From assembly GCF_000376805.1 (NCBI RefSeq), contig NZ_AQXT01000002.1:1736001-1800000 (forward strand): a DNA stretch of 64,000 nucleotides, in the 5' to 3' direction. A program made the translations under genes and the position numbers. Under the pieces are notes generated by a model, which made no database searches, had not been told where the DNA came from, and was given only the letters and a program-made list of their open reading frames with translations. Origin of the DNA: Henriciella marina DSM 19595. GTDB taxonomy: Bacteria > Pseudomonadota > Alphaproteobacteria > Caulobacterales > Hyphomonadaceae. This document shows positions 1-8,844 of the stretch, piece by piece (position 1 is the first letter of the stretch; every line of letters begins with the position of its first letter).

Positions 1-645
1 AATACCCACCTGGAAATTGTCTCCACAGGCCGCCCTGATGCCGTCGACGATCTCTCGCGTCAGGCGCGTGCGGTTTTCGACGCTGCCACCATGATCATCC
101 GTACGCTGATTGGTGTCGACTGACATGAATTGCGCAAGGATATAGCCATGCGCGCCATGGATCTCGACACCGTCAAAGCCGGCCGTTTCTGCACGCTTTG
201 CCGCCGCAATAAAGTCATCGCGCACCTGGTCGACCTCTTCGCGCGAAAGGGCCCGCGACCCCGTTTCGGCATGATCTGACGGGCCGACCGGCTCTGCCAC
301 CGCCGTCTTGTCTGCGCGGATACCGGCATGGTGAAGCTGCAGCGAGGACACAGCCCCCTTCGCGCGGATGGCATCGGCGAGCCGCGTCAGCCCCTCAATA
401 TGCTTGTCATCCCAGCAGCCAAGCTGCCCCGGAAAGCCCTGCCCAGCGGCCTGAACGTGCGCGGCCGCCGTCATCACCATGGCAAAGCCGCCATCGGCCC
501 GCATGGTCAGCCAGTGAAACTCTTCGTCGGACAGAACACCATCGGCATGGCTCTGCTGATTGGTCAGCGGCGCCAGCGTCAGCCGGTTCTTCCAGGCGGG
601 TCCACGGGTAAACGTCAGCGGCGCGAACATGTCTTCTACAGCCAA
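1..645 (-). CDS. NADH:flavin oxidoreductase, Old Yellow Enzyme family (3' end cut by window)
   Basis: This is the first 215 codons of an FMN-dependent ene-reductase of the OYE family; the gene runs off the left edge. The N-terminal half shows the family pattern: MFAPLTF, then APLTNQQSHADG, LQLHHAG, a region ending in FIAAAKRAETAGFDGVEIHGAHGY, and FMSVDTNQRTDDHGGSVENR, which line the FMN and substrate pocket in the family. I start it at a TTG at 645 because a clear AGGAGG lies 7 nt upstream; the in-frame ATG at 630 has no spaced site. The physiological substrate cannot be told from sequence. It sits divergently beside a GST, which suits a role in handling electrophiles, but that is inference. 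Confidence 0.85.
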   Translation of the reverse strand, partial: MAVEDMFAPLTFTRGPAWKNRLTLAPLTNQQSHADGVLSDEEFHWLTMRADGGFAMVMTAAAHVQAAGQGFPGQLGCWDDKHIEGLTRLADAIRAKGAVSSLQLHHAGIRADKTAVAEPVGPSDHAETGSRALSREEVDQVRDDFIAAAKRAETAGFDGVEIHGAHGYILAQFMSVDTNQRTDDHGGSVENRTRLTREIVDGIRAACGDNFQVGI

Positions 646-754
646 ATCAGGCCTCCTTTTCTTGCCGGACATACACCCTGCAAGCCCCCTTCACGTCCAG
701 CACTAACTTCGCGTCAGCTTGCCAAAACAGCGACTTCAGGCGAATGCTCAGCGC

Positions 755-1387
755 ATGAAACTCTACACCGTCCCCGTCGCGCCCAATCCCACCAAGGTCA
801 TGCTCTATCTGGCAGAGCGCGCGGAGGCAGGCACTGCCCTCCCCGTCGAACAGAAGATCGTCAACACGCTGAAGGGCCGCCAGCGTGAGCCTGAACACCT
901 CGCCCGCAACCCGTTCGGCACACTCCCCGTCCTCGAGCTCGATGACGGCTCATATCTTCGCGAGTCGCTCGCCATCATCGATTATCTGGAGAGCAAATAT
1001 CCAGATGGCGCGCTCGCGATATCAGACGCCGAAGCGCGCGCCAGGGCCCGCGACCTCGAACGCATCATTGAACTCAAGATCGCCAATCCGCTCGCGATCT
1101 ATGTTCACTACAAGAAGTCGCCGCTTGGCCTGCCGCCCGACCCTCAACAGGCCGCCGCCATTGAAGCGCAGATTCAGGCGCCACTCGACTTTGTTGAAGA
1201 GACACTCGGCGATGGGCGTGAGCTTATTGCAGGCGACAGCGTCTCGACCGCAGACCTGACCCTCGCCTCACACCTGCAATTTGTCCGCTTTATCGGCGTT
1301 GATATCCTCGGCGAGCGCCCGCGCCTTCGCGCCTGGGACACGCGCTACCGCGCCCGCCCGGCCGCGAAAGCCATCCTGCAATGCTGA
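755..1387 (+). CDS. Glutathione S-transferase family protein
   Basis: A 210-residue two-domain GST. Residues 1-80 are the thioredoxin-like domain: it begins MKLYTVPVAPNPTKV, has a cis-Pro in the GTLPVLELDDG strand and the glutathione-binding E-S pair in YLRESLAIIDYLE. The rest is the helical domain with the conserved Asp segment AGDSVSTADLTLAS. The N-terminal catalytic residue is not the usual Tyr/Ser/Cys in an obvious position, so the class is open. The ATG at 755 fits the family start; the open frame extends upstream only through a weak TTG. It converges on the SDR gene downstream, with only 10 nt between the stops. Confidence 0.88.
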   Translation: MKLYTVPVAPNPTKVMLYLAERAEAGTALPVEQKIVNTLKGRQREPEHLARNPFGTLPVLELDDGSYLRESLAIIDYLESKYPDGALAISDAEARARARDLERIIELKIANPLAIYVHYKKSPLGLPPDPQQAAAIEAQIQAPLDFVEETLGDGRELIAGDSVSTADLTLASHLQFVRFIGVDILGERPRLRAWDTRYRARPAAKAILQC

Positions 1388-1397
1388 AGGCGGCTGC

Positions 1398-2171
1398 CTA
1401 ACTGTTCCACCAGGGCTTGTCCTTGAATGGCCTGATATCGATCTCATGGCTCCAGGCAGAGCGATGCTGGTGCGCAATATGCCAATAGGTCTCTGCCAGC
1501 TCGCCCGGCAGGATCAGTTCATCCTTGCCCTCGCTCTTGGCGGCTTTGAGCTCAGCAAATCGCTCCGGCCCGAGCAACCTGCCCAGCGTATCGGGAGCCT
1601 CCACCGGTCCATCGATCAGGATGTGCGCGACATGAATGCCCTTCGGCGCGAACTCGGCGTTCAGCGTCTGACACAGCATGCGCCGGCCGCCCATCGCCGC
1701 CGCGTGTGAATGCTGGCCAGCATTTCCGCGTACCGCCGCCGTCGCAGACGTCACCAGCAGCGTGCCTGACCCGCGCGCCTCCATCTGCGGCAGCAACGTC
1801 TGCGCCAGCCTGAATAGACCGAACGTCGCCATCCGCCAGCCAAGCTCAAACGTCCTGAGCGGCGTATCGCCGAGCGCCCGGTTGCCGATCTGAGCCCCCA
1901 GATTGAACAGCGCGAGCTCAATCGGCCCGATGTCGCGCTCGACCCGAAAGACAAGATCCTCAATCGCGCCCTCTTCGACCGCATTGAGCAGCATGCCGGT
2001 CGCCTCTCCGCCGGTCTCCCGAATACCAGAAACCAGCCGGTCCAGTCCCGCCTCGTCAGAACGCCGGCAGAGCACGGCATGATACCCGCCCGCCGCAAAA
2101 CGCTGGGCGACATGTCCGCCGATCCAAGCCCCCGCCCCAAGAACCAGCACCACCGGTTTACGCTCTGCCAT
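1398..2171 (-). CDS. SDR-family oxidoreductase lacking the Tyr/Lys catalytic pair
   Basis: A 257-residue Rossmann protein with the SDR length and order. The cofactor loop is G12-A-G-A-W-I-G18 and the structural NAG motif appears as NLGAQ. Odd point: after the active-site strand TLLVTSATAAV the usual Tyr-x3-Lys is missing; the equivalent stretch reads HSHAAAMGG, with His/Ser and no Lys. The first catalytic Ser (TSAT) is present. This may be an atypical SDR with altered chemistry or a binding protein. Its ATG is preceded by GGAGG at good spacing. It is divergent from the globin-like gene and convergent with the GST. Confidence 0.8.
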   Translation of the reverse strand: MAERKPVVLVLGAGAWIGGHVAQRFAAGGYHAVLCRRSDEAGLDRLVSGIRETGGEATGMLLNAVEEGAIEDLVFRVERDIGPIELALFNLGAQIGNRALGDTPLRTFELGWRMATFGLFRLAQTLLPQMEARGSGTLLVTSATAAVRGNAGQHSHAAAMGGRRMLCQTLNAEFAPKGIHVAHILIDGPVEAPDTLGRLLGPERFAELKAAKSEGKDELILPGELAETYWHIAHQHRSAWSHEIDIRPFKDKPWWNS

Positions 2172-2287
2172 CTAAACGCCTCCTCCGTATCCTACGTGCA
2201 GCATAGGCACGCCGGTGGTCCGCGTCATCATCGCACGCGCCCGTGATGAGGCTCGCCAGCGCCGACTGCCCTTACTATCATCGCCAG

Positions 2288-2698
2288 ATGGAAGAGAGAG
2301 CCGCCCTCATCGAAGACACGCTCCAGCGCCTCGCAGATACAGTCGGTGACCCGCAGCCGCTGATCTATGCGCGACTTTTCGCGCTGCGCCCTGCTTTCGA
2401 AGCCATGTTCGATCTGGACAGCGACGGCGGTGTGCGCGCCGCCATGCTCGAAACCTGTTTCGACTGCATCCTCGGACAGGCCGCAGGAAGCCCGTCACCC
2501 CGCTTCCACCTCGAAGCCGCTCGCCTACAGCATGACGGCTATGGCCTCACCGCCGAAGATCTCGACCTGATATTCTCGGTAATACGCGATGTCTGCCGCG
2601 ATACGCTGGGCGATGACTGGACCGAAAAAAGGGACGCCGCATGGACGTCCCTTCTCGATGAACTCGCGAGGCTCACCCGCGAGACGGCCGACAGTTGA
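2288..2698 (+). CDS. Globin-like protein
   Basis: A 136-residue, all-helical protein. The opening helix (ALIEDTLQRLADTVGDP), the following YARLFALRPAFEAMFD segment and the late FSVIRDVCRDTLGDDW helix match the spacing of single-domain bacterial globins. A proximal His is not obvious: candidates are the His in RFHLEAARLQHDGYG. The expected role would be heme and O2/NO binding in the cytoplasm, but heme binding is uncertain. The frame opens earlier (GTG 2243, ATG 2246), adding 15 residues that look unlike globin; no start has a strong ribosome-binding site, so 2288 is chosen by homology. Confidence 0.6.
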   Translation: MEERAALIEDTLQRLADTVGDPQPLIYARLFALRPAFEAMFDLDSDGGVRAAMLETCFDCILGQAAGSPSPRFHLEAARLQHDGYGLTAEDLDLIFSVIRDVCRDTLGDDWTEKRDAAWTSLLDELARLTRETADS

Positions 2699-2731
2699 GG
2701 CTGGCAACGCCTTGGAGCAGCCTGCGCCGCC

Positions 2732-5287
2732 CTAAGCAGACACGGCTTCCAGCCGCTGTTTCGCCTTCGCTGTTTCAAAGCCGGAATAGCCGCTCGCGGC
2801 GACCTGGTCGCAGATGATGCGATAGACATCGACGCCTGCCACATACGCCATGAAGGTGCGCGGCTTGCCCGGCACATTTGCGCCAATGTACCAGCTGTTT
2901 GCCTGCGGGAAGAGCGTCTGGTTGGCCATCGCCTCATTGTGCTCGGCCCACTCTTCTTCGGCGGCCTCCGTCGGCTCGATCGTCTCCAGACCGCGCTCAC
3001 GCATCCAGCCGATACAGTCGCTCACCCAGTCCACATGCTGCTCGATGGAGACCATCATATTGGAAAGGACTGACGGGCTGGACGGCCCGGTAATGGTGAA
3101 GAGGTTCGGGAAACCGGCAATCGCGATGCCAAGATAGGTATGCGGCCCGTTCGCCCACTTATCTCTGAGGGCTGCGCCACCCTTGCCGCGAATATCTACC
3201 TTGAGCAACGCGCCGGTCATCGCATCGAAACCGGTCGCAAAGACGATCACATCGAAGTCTTCCTCGCCTGCACTGGTCTTGATGCCTTTCGGCGTGACCT
3301 TCTCCATCGGCGTCTTGCGAAGGTCCACAAGGGTCACATTATCGCGGTTGAACGTCTCATAAAAATTGGTGTCGAGACAGGGCCGCTTCGTGCCGAATGG
3401 ATAGGAATACGGCGTCAGCGTTTCAGCCAGTTCAGCGTCCTTCACCCGCGCCTTGATACGTTCGCGGATGAAGTCGGAGATGATCGCATTGGACTCCTCG
3501 TCCGCCAGAGCGTCGGCAAACTTGGTCGTCAGGCCCGTCAGGCCTTGCGTCCAGCCTTCTTCGAGACGCCGCTGGCGCTCTTCAGCCGGCACCATGGCCG
3601 CCGGCTCCAGCTCCCGTTCCGGCTTGGGGATCCCTGCGAAATTATACTTCTGCTCCTCGCGGAAGTCGCGGTAACGCTCTTTCATCTCGGACACTTCCGA
3701 GTTTGTCAGTGGCCGGTTGCCCGCCGGGAGCGAATAGGCCGGCGTGCGTTGATAGACGGTCAGCTGGCTGGCCTGTTCTGCAATGTGCGGAATGGCCTGA
3801 ATGGCTGAAGAGCCCGTGCCGATGACGGCAACTCTCTTGCCGGTAAAGTCGACACCCTCATGCGGCCAGCGCCCGGTGATATAGGTCGGGCCCTCAAAGC
3901 TTTCGGCGCCCTCGATATCGGGCTCCTTCGGCACTGAAAGACAGCCCGTCGCCATGATGAAATAGGTCGCTGAAATCGCCTCGCCCGTATCGGTATAGAT
4001 CGTCCAGCGCGATGTATCCTCGTCATAGACGGCGCGCGTCACGCGCGTCTCGAAAGTGATGTCCTTGCGAAGGTCATAGCGTTTGGCGACATGCTCGGCA
4101 TAGGACAGGATTTCCGGCTGCGTCGCATAGCGCTCGCTCCAGCTCCAGTCCTGCTCAAGTTCAGGGTCGAAGCCATAGGAATATCCTAGGCTCTCAATGT
4201 CGCAGCGCGCGCCCGGATAGCGGTTCCAGTACCAGGTCCCGCCGACTCCATCGCCCGCCTCGATGACACGTGTCTTGAGGCCCATCTCGCGCAGGCGCTT
4301 GAGCTGGTACATGCCGGCAAAGCCAGCGCCAACGACAACCACGTCTGCCTGCGAATAGCGGCCCAGATGCTGGTCGATCTGGTCGCCGACATAGTCGATG
4401 GCCTTTGCCTGCGCAGGAAGGAGCCCCGGCATGGCGAAGAAATTGTGCATCTGCCGGTCGAACTGTTTGAAGGTGACAGGCACGCCCGCCTTGCGCAGGG
4501 CATCGGCATAGGCCTCGCTCTCCTCGCGCAGGATGTCGTACTCGGCCGTCACCACGACAGCTGGCGGCAGGCCGGAGAGGTCATCTGCGTGCAGCGGCGA
4601 GGCGTCGACGTTCTTCCGGTCGGCCTCGTTCGGAGCGTAATGGTCCCAGAACCACTTCATCATCGGCGTATTGAGCAGCAGCTGGTTGTCCATGTTCGCG
4701 TAAGACGGCCGCGTCATGTCGCAATCGGTCACCGGATAGACCAGCATCTGCAGCGCAATCTTCGGCGCGCCAGCGGCCTTGGCTTTCTGGCAGACGATCG
4801 CGGCCAGATTGCCGCCCGCACTGTCGCCGCCCACCATGATTGGCAGGTCAGCGCCTCCCAGCGTCTTCAGGTTTGCCACCGTCCAGTTCAGCGCATCCCA
4901 GGCATCATTCGCGGCCGTGGGATAGCGATGCTCCGGCGCCTTGCGATAGTCGACCAGCAGCACGGTGCACGCCGTGCGCTCGGCCAGCTGGCGACCGACA
5001 CAGTCATACTGGTCGATATTCGACAGGACCCAGCCGCCGCCATGATAGAAGACCATCACGCCCTTCGGCTTGTCGACCGGGCGATGGATGCGCGCGCGGA
5101 TCTTCGCGCCGTCGCTGGCGGGGATCTGGATGTCGCGGGTCTCGGCCATCTCTGGCCCGTCAGGATAGGCGCTCGCCATGCCCTCGCCGATAAGACGCGC
5201 ATCCTGCGGGCTCATCTCATACATTGGCGGGCCTTCGGCAGACGCCAGCTGCGCGAGAAGAGCGGTGGTCGCGATATCCAGTTTCAT
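2732..5287 (-). CDS. Fused alpha/beta hydrolase (HSL type) and flavin-containing monooxygenase
   Basis: An 851-residue two-enzyme fusion. Residues about 1-310 are a hormone-sensitive-lipase-type esterase: oxyanion motif H82-G-G-G, nucleophile elbow GDSAGG with Ser156, Asp251 (EYDILRE) and His281 (MHNFF). Residues about 314-851 are a class B flavoprotein monooxygenase: FAD site GAGFAG (320-325), ATG box MATGC, and the NADPH site GTGSSA (490-495). Such pairs could oxidise a ketone to an ester and then hydrolyse it. Oddity: the Baeyer-Villiger fingerprint F-x-G-x3-H-x3-W reads FEGPTYITGRW here, with Ile470 in place of His. The ATG at 5287 follows GGGAGA; the 28 codons upstream of it look non-coding. 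An inverted-repeat element lies just upstream. Confidence 0.88.
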   Translation of the reverse strand: MKLDIATTALLAQLASAEGPPMYEMSPQDARLIGEGMASAYPDGPEMAETRDIQIPASDGAKIRARIHRPVDKPKGVMVFYHGGGWVLSNIDQYDCVGRQLAERTACTVLLVDYRKAPEHRYPTAANDAWDALNWTVANLKTLGGADLPIMVGGDSAGGNLAAIVCQKAKAAGAPKIALQMLVYPVTDCDMTRPSYANMDNQLLLNTPMMKWFWDHYAPNEADRKNVDASPLHADDLSGLPPAVVVTAEYDILREESEAYADALRKAGVPVTFKQFDRQMHNFFAMPGLLPAQAKAIDYVGDQIDQHLGRYSQADVVVVGAGFAGMYQLKRLREMGLKTRVIEAGDGVGGTWYWNRYPGARCDIESLGYSYGFDPELEQDWSWSERYATQPEILSYAEHVAKRYDLRKDITFETRVTRAVYDEDTSRWTIYTDTGEAISATYFIMATGCLSVPKEPDIEGAESFEGPTYITGRWPHEGVDFTGKRVAVIGTGSSAIQAIPHIAEQASQLTVYQRTPAYSLPAGNRPLTNSEVSEMKERYRDFREEQKYNFAGIPKPERELEPAAMVPAEERQRRLEEGWTQGLTGLTTKFADALADEESNAIISDFIRERIKARVKDAELAETLTPYSYPFGTKRPCLDTNFYETFNRDNVTLVDLRKTPMEKVTPKGIKTSAGEEDFDVIVFATGFDAMTGALLKVDIRGKGGAALRDKWANGPHTYLGIAIAGFPNLFTITGPSSPSVLSNMMVSIEQHVDWVSDCIGWMRERGLETIEPTEAAEEEWAEHNEAMANQTLFPQANSWYIGANVPGKPRTFMAYVAGVDVYRIICDQVAASGYSGFETAKAKQRLEAVSA

Positions 5288-5383
5288 GGCCTGTTTCTCC
5301 CTTGGTCTTTTGCGGCCATGCTCGCTCTTGGAACGCGCTATGGCAATCGCGAACGCAAGGGAAACCGGCAAGGAGAGTTCAGC

Positions 5384-5561
5384 GTCCAGGTCCTGTACTC
5401 ATAAATTTTGTTGCGGAGGCAATCGGATGAGCAAGACATGCAAGGAAAGCCGCGCAGGGCGGGCCGAGGCCCGTTCAAGCGGCTTGACACGGCGGGGCGC
5501 CGCTCAGCCGGTTGAGGCGTCCCGCCCGCCGCGGCAAAATTTATGAGTACAGGACCTAGAC
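5384..5561. repeat. 178-bp structured element with 27-bp terminal inverted repeats (MITE-like)
   Basis: Arms 5384-5410 and 5535-5561 are complementary over 27 bp with one mismatch (23 bp perfect, 5388-5410 against 5535-5557). Inside, 5450-5463 and 5521-5534 form a second pair (12 of 14 complementary), so the whole unit can fold into one long hairpin. The 124-nt core is GC-rich and carries no gene. The right arm supplies the last Val codon and TAG stop of the neighbouring 661-residue gene. No target-site duplication is obvious. It could be a miniature inverted-repeat transposable element or a strong bidirectional terminator; the long exact arms favour a mobile origin. Confidence 0.75.
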
Positions 5562-7541
5562 CCGGTCGCGGCCCCAGCTTTCCACGATCTTCTGGCGGAC
5601 CGCTTCTATTTCAACCTGGCTGACCGGCGCTTTTTCCAGCTGCTGATCGGCGTCTGTGTGGAAAATATAGAGGCGCGAGGCAAAATCACCGATCGGGACA
5701 GACGACTCCCCATAAAACTCGCCATTGCCCGTCGTCGAGACCAGAATGCCGTTGCCCCAGTCCTGTCCGCTGTCATTGTTCGGATTGAAGAAATAGACGC
5801 GAACGACACCGGACGGGTCACGCGCCACCCGGATAATCGCAATGGCATGCCAGCCGACAAATCGCGCGGCGCTGTCGGTCACCGCAATGCCGGCCGGGCT
5901 TGGATGGATCACGGGCTGGTTGCCATTATGGTCGGGATGGAAGGCGGCATAAAACCGGCGAATGAACCCGTTCGCATCGGTCAGTTTTCCGGTCGGCACA
6001 TCCACAATGATGTTGAAGGTGCGCGCGACCCACCAGCCATGCATCTCCGGATTGATCCACTCATGCGGGTCGCCTGCGCGCTTGGCGCACATCCGGCCCA
6101 TTTCGATATAGATGCGATCCAGATGCGGCGCGAGGATCGCCGAAACCGGGTCGACATCCAGAAGCTCGCCCTGCGCAAGACCGGCAGCGAGGCCTCCAGA
6201 CGAGATCGACTTGCCTTCAAACGGCATGCGCACTTCATTGTCGCGCGCTGCCCAGGTCACCAGCTGCAACAGATAATCCGGATCGGTATAGGACCACATC
6301 GCAATGGCGCGCGCGGCCTGGCAGGTCGGATTATTGCCCTGCCCGACGCCAAGCGGTTGGCCAAGCACGCTGATCACGCCTGCCAGAAGGCGCGTCTCAG
6401 CCGGAACATCCCCGCCATAGGTCGCAACAAGGCGCTGGCTGACAGCCGGCGCGAGCTCAAGACCGATCTGGCGCCAAAGCGCCGGCACCGTAGGCGGCAG
6501 GTGCAGGATGCCCCGCTCGAGCAAAAGGGAAAGGCCATAGATCGCCTGCGCCGTTCCGGGGCAGATCGCCTTTTCGATCAGTGCATGCGTCAGGTCGGCA
6601 TACATCCGGTAACCGAGACGGCCTGCGGCCGTCAGGCCAAGCACATCCGGGATCAGATCGGGGCGGTTTTGCCAGATATGGCGCAGCAGGACCGCATGAT
6701 AGGCCGAAACAAGCCCCGTATCGTGCATTGCCCGCGCCATACCGGCTGCTTCATGTCCAAGCGACTGGTCATCGAGCATCGAAAGCCTGCTCGCATAGGT
6801 CTCGAGGCCGGGGTCTTCGCGGGTTTCATTTGTTGGTGCGAACAGCGAACTGATCAGCCTGTCTGCGCCCCAGCCCGATTGCGCCTGTTCGCCGCCGCCC
6901 TCTTTCATCCAGAGCGACAGCTGCAGGATCATGGACCGGATGCGCCCGGTCTCGATCGGGCGCTGCGCCAGGATGCGCCAGATTTCAGCGATGACCGAAT
7001 CGAAGACCTGTCCATATCCAATGGTCTCGGCAATCTGCTTGAAGAGGCTTTGCAAGGCCGCTGTCCAGGCAGGGTCGGCCATGCGTGCGGCTTCAGTCCC
7101 CGCGCCAAAAAGACGGTCCAGATTGAGGCCGAGCACCCGCGCAAGAAAGTTTTTGGCTTCGTCTGCGGACACGGCCGGGTGCACCATCCGGCCACTGGCG
7201 ATAGCGAGAAAGCGAAGCTCGCTCAGCGTCTCCAGAACCAGCGAGGTCGGGTGACCGGATTCCAGCGTATGACGCACCAGAACGGGCTTTAGCTGCGCCG
7301 GATTATCCCAGTCGGTTCCGGTAAAAATGCCAGCGTCGTCGAGCGCCTCGATACGCTCGAAACACGCATCGATCCCGCCCGGCTGCTTCAGGACTTTCAC
7401 GCATTGCTCAATGGCCGGGCTTTGCTGGCGCAGCTTCATCTTCGCGCTCATCTTGGCAAGCCTGGTGATGGCAGCATCCAGCCGCTTGAGATGTGCAGCA
7501 TCGACGCCACCATCTGACTTGTTCGGATCGGCTCCGTTCAC
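5556..7541 (-). CDS. Large uncharacterised protein with C-terminal Cys-His-Asn (papain-like) signature
   Basis: A 661-residue cytoplasmic protein that I do not recognise as a named family. Residues 1 to about 390 are helical with no motif I know. The C-terminal part has Cys407 (NNPTCQAARAIAMW), His565 (FVGWHAIAIIRV) and Asn586 (VYFFNPNND): the order Cys-His-Asn with 21 residues from His to Asn is that of papain-fold peptidases and transglutaminase-like enzymes. Function as a peptidase or acyl-transferase is inference. A GTG at 7541 is chosen because AAGGGG lies 6 nt upstream; a TTG at 7571 is possible. It follows the ATP-grasp gene on the same strand after 76 nt, suggesting one operon. Confidence 0.72.
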   Translation of the reverse strand: MNGADPNKSDGGVDAAHLKRLDAAITRLAKMSAKMKLRQQSPAIEQCVKVLKQPGGIDACFERIEALDDAGIFTGTDWDNPAQLKPVLVRHTLESGHPTSLVLETLSELRFLAIASGRMVHPAVSADEAKNFLARVLGLNLDRLFGAGTEAARMADPAWTAALQSLFKQIAETIGYGQVFDSVIAEIWRILAQRPIETGRIRSMILQLSLWMKEGGGEQAQSGWGADRLISSLFAPTNETREDPGLETYASRLSMLDDQSLGHEAAGMARAMHDTGLVSAYHAVLLRHIWQNRPDLIPDVLGLTAAGRLGYRMYADLTHALIEKAICPGTAQAIYGLSLLLERGILHLPPTVPALWRQIGLELAPAVSQRLVATYGGDVPAETRLLAGVISVLGQPLGVGQGNNPTCQAARAIAMWSYTDPDYLLQLVTWAARDNEVRMPFEGKSISSGGLAAGLAQGELLDVDPVSAILAPHLDRIYIEMGRMCAKRAGDPHEWINPEMHGWWVARTFNIIVDVPTGKLTDANGFIRRFYAAFHPDHNGNQPVIHPSPAGIAVTDSAARFVGWHAIAIIRVARDPSGVVRVYFFNPNNDSGQDWGNGILVSTTGNGEFYGESSVPIGDFASRLYIFHTDADQQLEKAPVSQVEIEAVRQKIVESWGRDRV

Positions 7542-7617
7542 GGCGCACCCCTTTGATTCGCCTGTTTGCAAGGCGAGCCTAGTAAAGACTGAATTGCATG
7601 ACTACCGGCGCGAACGC

Positions 7618-8844
7618 CTAGACGTAGAAGTCGACGTCTTCCTGCGCGGCTAGAAGGTCACGCATCGTTTCGCCATCCTCGCCGTGGAAGTAGACAAGGC
7701 CCCAATGATTGCCGAAGGCAGAGCGTTTGGCGACCTTGGTTTCCATCGGTTCGCTGAGCTCATGCCAGTCGAAATAGGGGTGATCTTCTGTCTCTTTCGG
7801 GATTTCGAGCCGTGAGACGACCTGGTTGCGCGGATAGACGCCGAAACAGCCAGCATAGCCATCGGCATCCTCGACCGGAGTCGGGAAGAACGCCTCGATC
7901 TCTTCCTCGGTGGTCTTCGGATCGAACATCATGACCATGCCCTGATAGGCATTGAAGCCATAGACCCGCTCAAGCAGCTCGAAAACCTTGAAGCCCGGCG
8001 GACGATACGCGACCTCGCCAAAGTACATGACATCATCCGGCCCGATAAAGTATTCCGGGTGGATAAAGCCGAACTTGATGTCGAACGTCTTGATCAGCTT
8101 CTCGATCTCGGCCGTCACCTTGTCGCGCATGGCTTCGAGCTCGGGGCTCGCTGGCACGAAGACCGAGTAGCCAAGCCGGACATATTCAGAAATGTTCAGG
8201 AAGCGGATCTTGCCGTCATGGATCCAGGCCTCGGCCGCATATTCCCAGCCATCAAGATGGCTTTCCATAAGCACAGGAAAATCGGTGTCGGGGATAAGAT
8301 CGACATCCTCGACATTCCTGACAACCCGGTGGCCCATACAGCCAGCGAGGTCGAACGCCTTGATGTGGATCGGGTCGTTGGCATCGCCTTCCTGCTTCAG
8401 CAGGGTCTGGTTCACACGTTTGAGGAAGCGCTCGACATCACCGCGGTCATGAGCCTCTTCGAAAATCCCGACGCGGATACCGCCAAGCTGGGCCCGGCGC
8501 TTCATCAGCGACTTGTCGCGAAACAGCATGGACTGGCCAAGCAGCCGCGGATTGTCGAGCAGGACAGCGTTGACAGCGCCTGCCCATTCAACCGTCTCCT
8601 CATAAAGCGGGACGGCGACATCGACGCCCTCATCCTTGAGCATCTGCGCGATCTCGAAGGAGTTCTCGTTCAACCGCTCGAAATTCCACGACATGAAGGG
8701 AATATCGTTCTTCTCGGCATAGTCTCTCGCCCAGCTTGGGGCCACCACGATGTAGCGGCGATCAAACTTCTCCATCGCGTCGATCGCGTTGAGGCTCCAG
8801 CCGAGGAGCGCAATATAGCCTTTGTCGGGATTATAATCAGTCAT
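7618..8844 (-). CDS. ATP-grasp family ligase
   Basis: A 408-residue ATP-grasp enzyme. It begins with a short Rossmann-like preATP domain (YIALLGWSLNAID). The middle domain has LGQSMLFRDKSLMKRRA and FPVLMESHLDGWEYAAEAWIHDG, the part that grips ATP. The metal-binding end is FGFIHPEYFIGPDDVMYFGEVAYRPPG, where Glu plus the RPPG loop match the E-x-N-x-RP-G element, with Tyr in place of the usual Asn. Such enzymes join a carboxylate to an amine or thiol via an acyl-phosphate; the substrate is unknown. The ATG at 8844 has GGAGG upstream. It is the first gene of the two-gene unit with the Cys-His-Asn protein. Confidence 0.82.
   Translation of the reverse strand: MTDYNPDKGYIALLGWSLNAIDAMEKFDRRYIVVAPSWARDYAEKNDIPFMSWNFERLNENSFEIAQMLKDEGVDVAVPLYEETVEWAGAVNAVLLDNPRLLGQSMLFRDKSLMKRRAQLGGIRVGIFEEAHDRGDVERFLKRVNQTLLKQEGDANDPIHIKAFDLAGCMGHRVVRNVEDVDLIPDTDFPVLMESHLDGWEYAAEAWIHDGKIRFLNISEYVRLGYSVFVPASPELEAMRDKVTAEIEKLIKTFDIKFGFIHPEYFIGPDDVMYFGEVAYRPPGFKVFELLERVYGFNAYQGMVMMFDPKTTEEEIEAFFPTPVEDADGYAGCFGVYPRNQVVSRLEIPKETEDHPYFDWHELSEPMETKVAKRSAFGNHWGLVYFHGEDGETMRDLLAAQEDVDFYV

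Noticed and set aside
328-888. Long plus-strand open frame over the OYE gene
   Set aside because: It is the antisense shadow of the OYE gene and continues into the GST gene in another frame; the composition is Arg/Pro-rich noise.
5658-7292. 544-codon open frame opposite the Cys-His-Asn gene
   Set aside because: The minus-strand gene has a good start, ribosome-binding site and motif set; the opposite frame is Arg/His-rich without domains.
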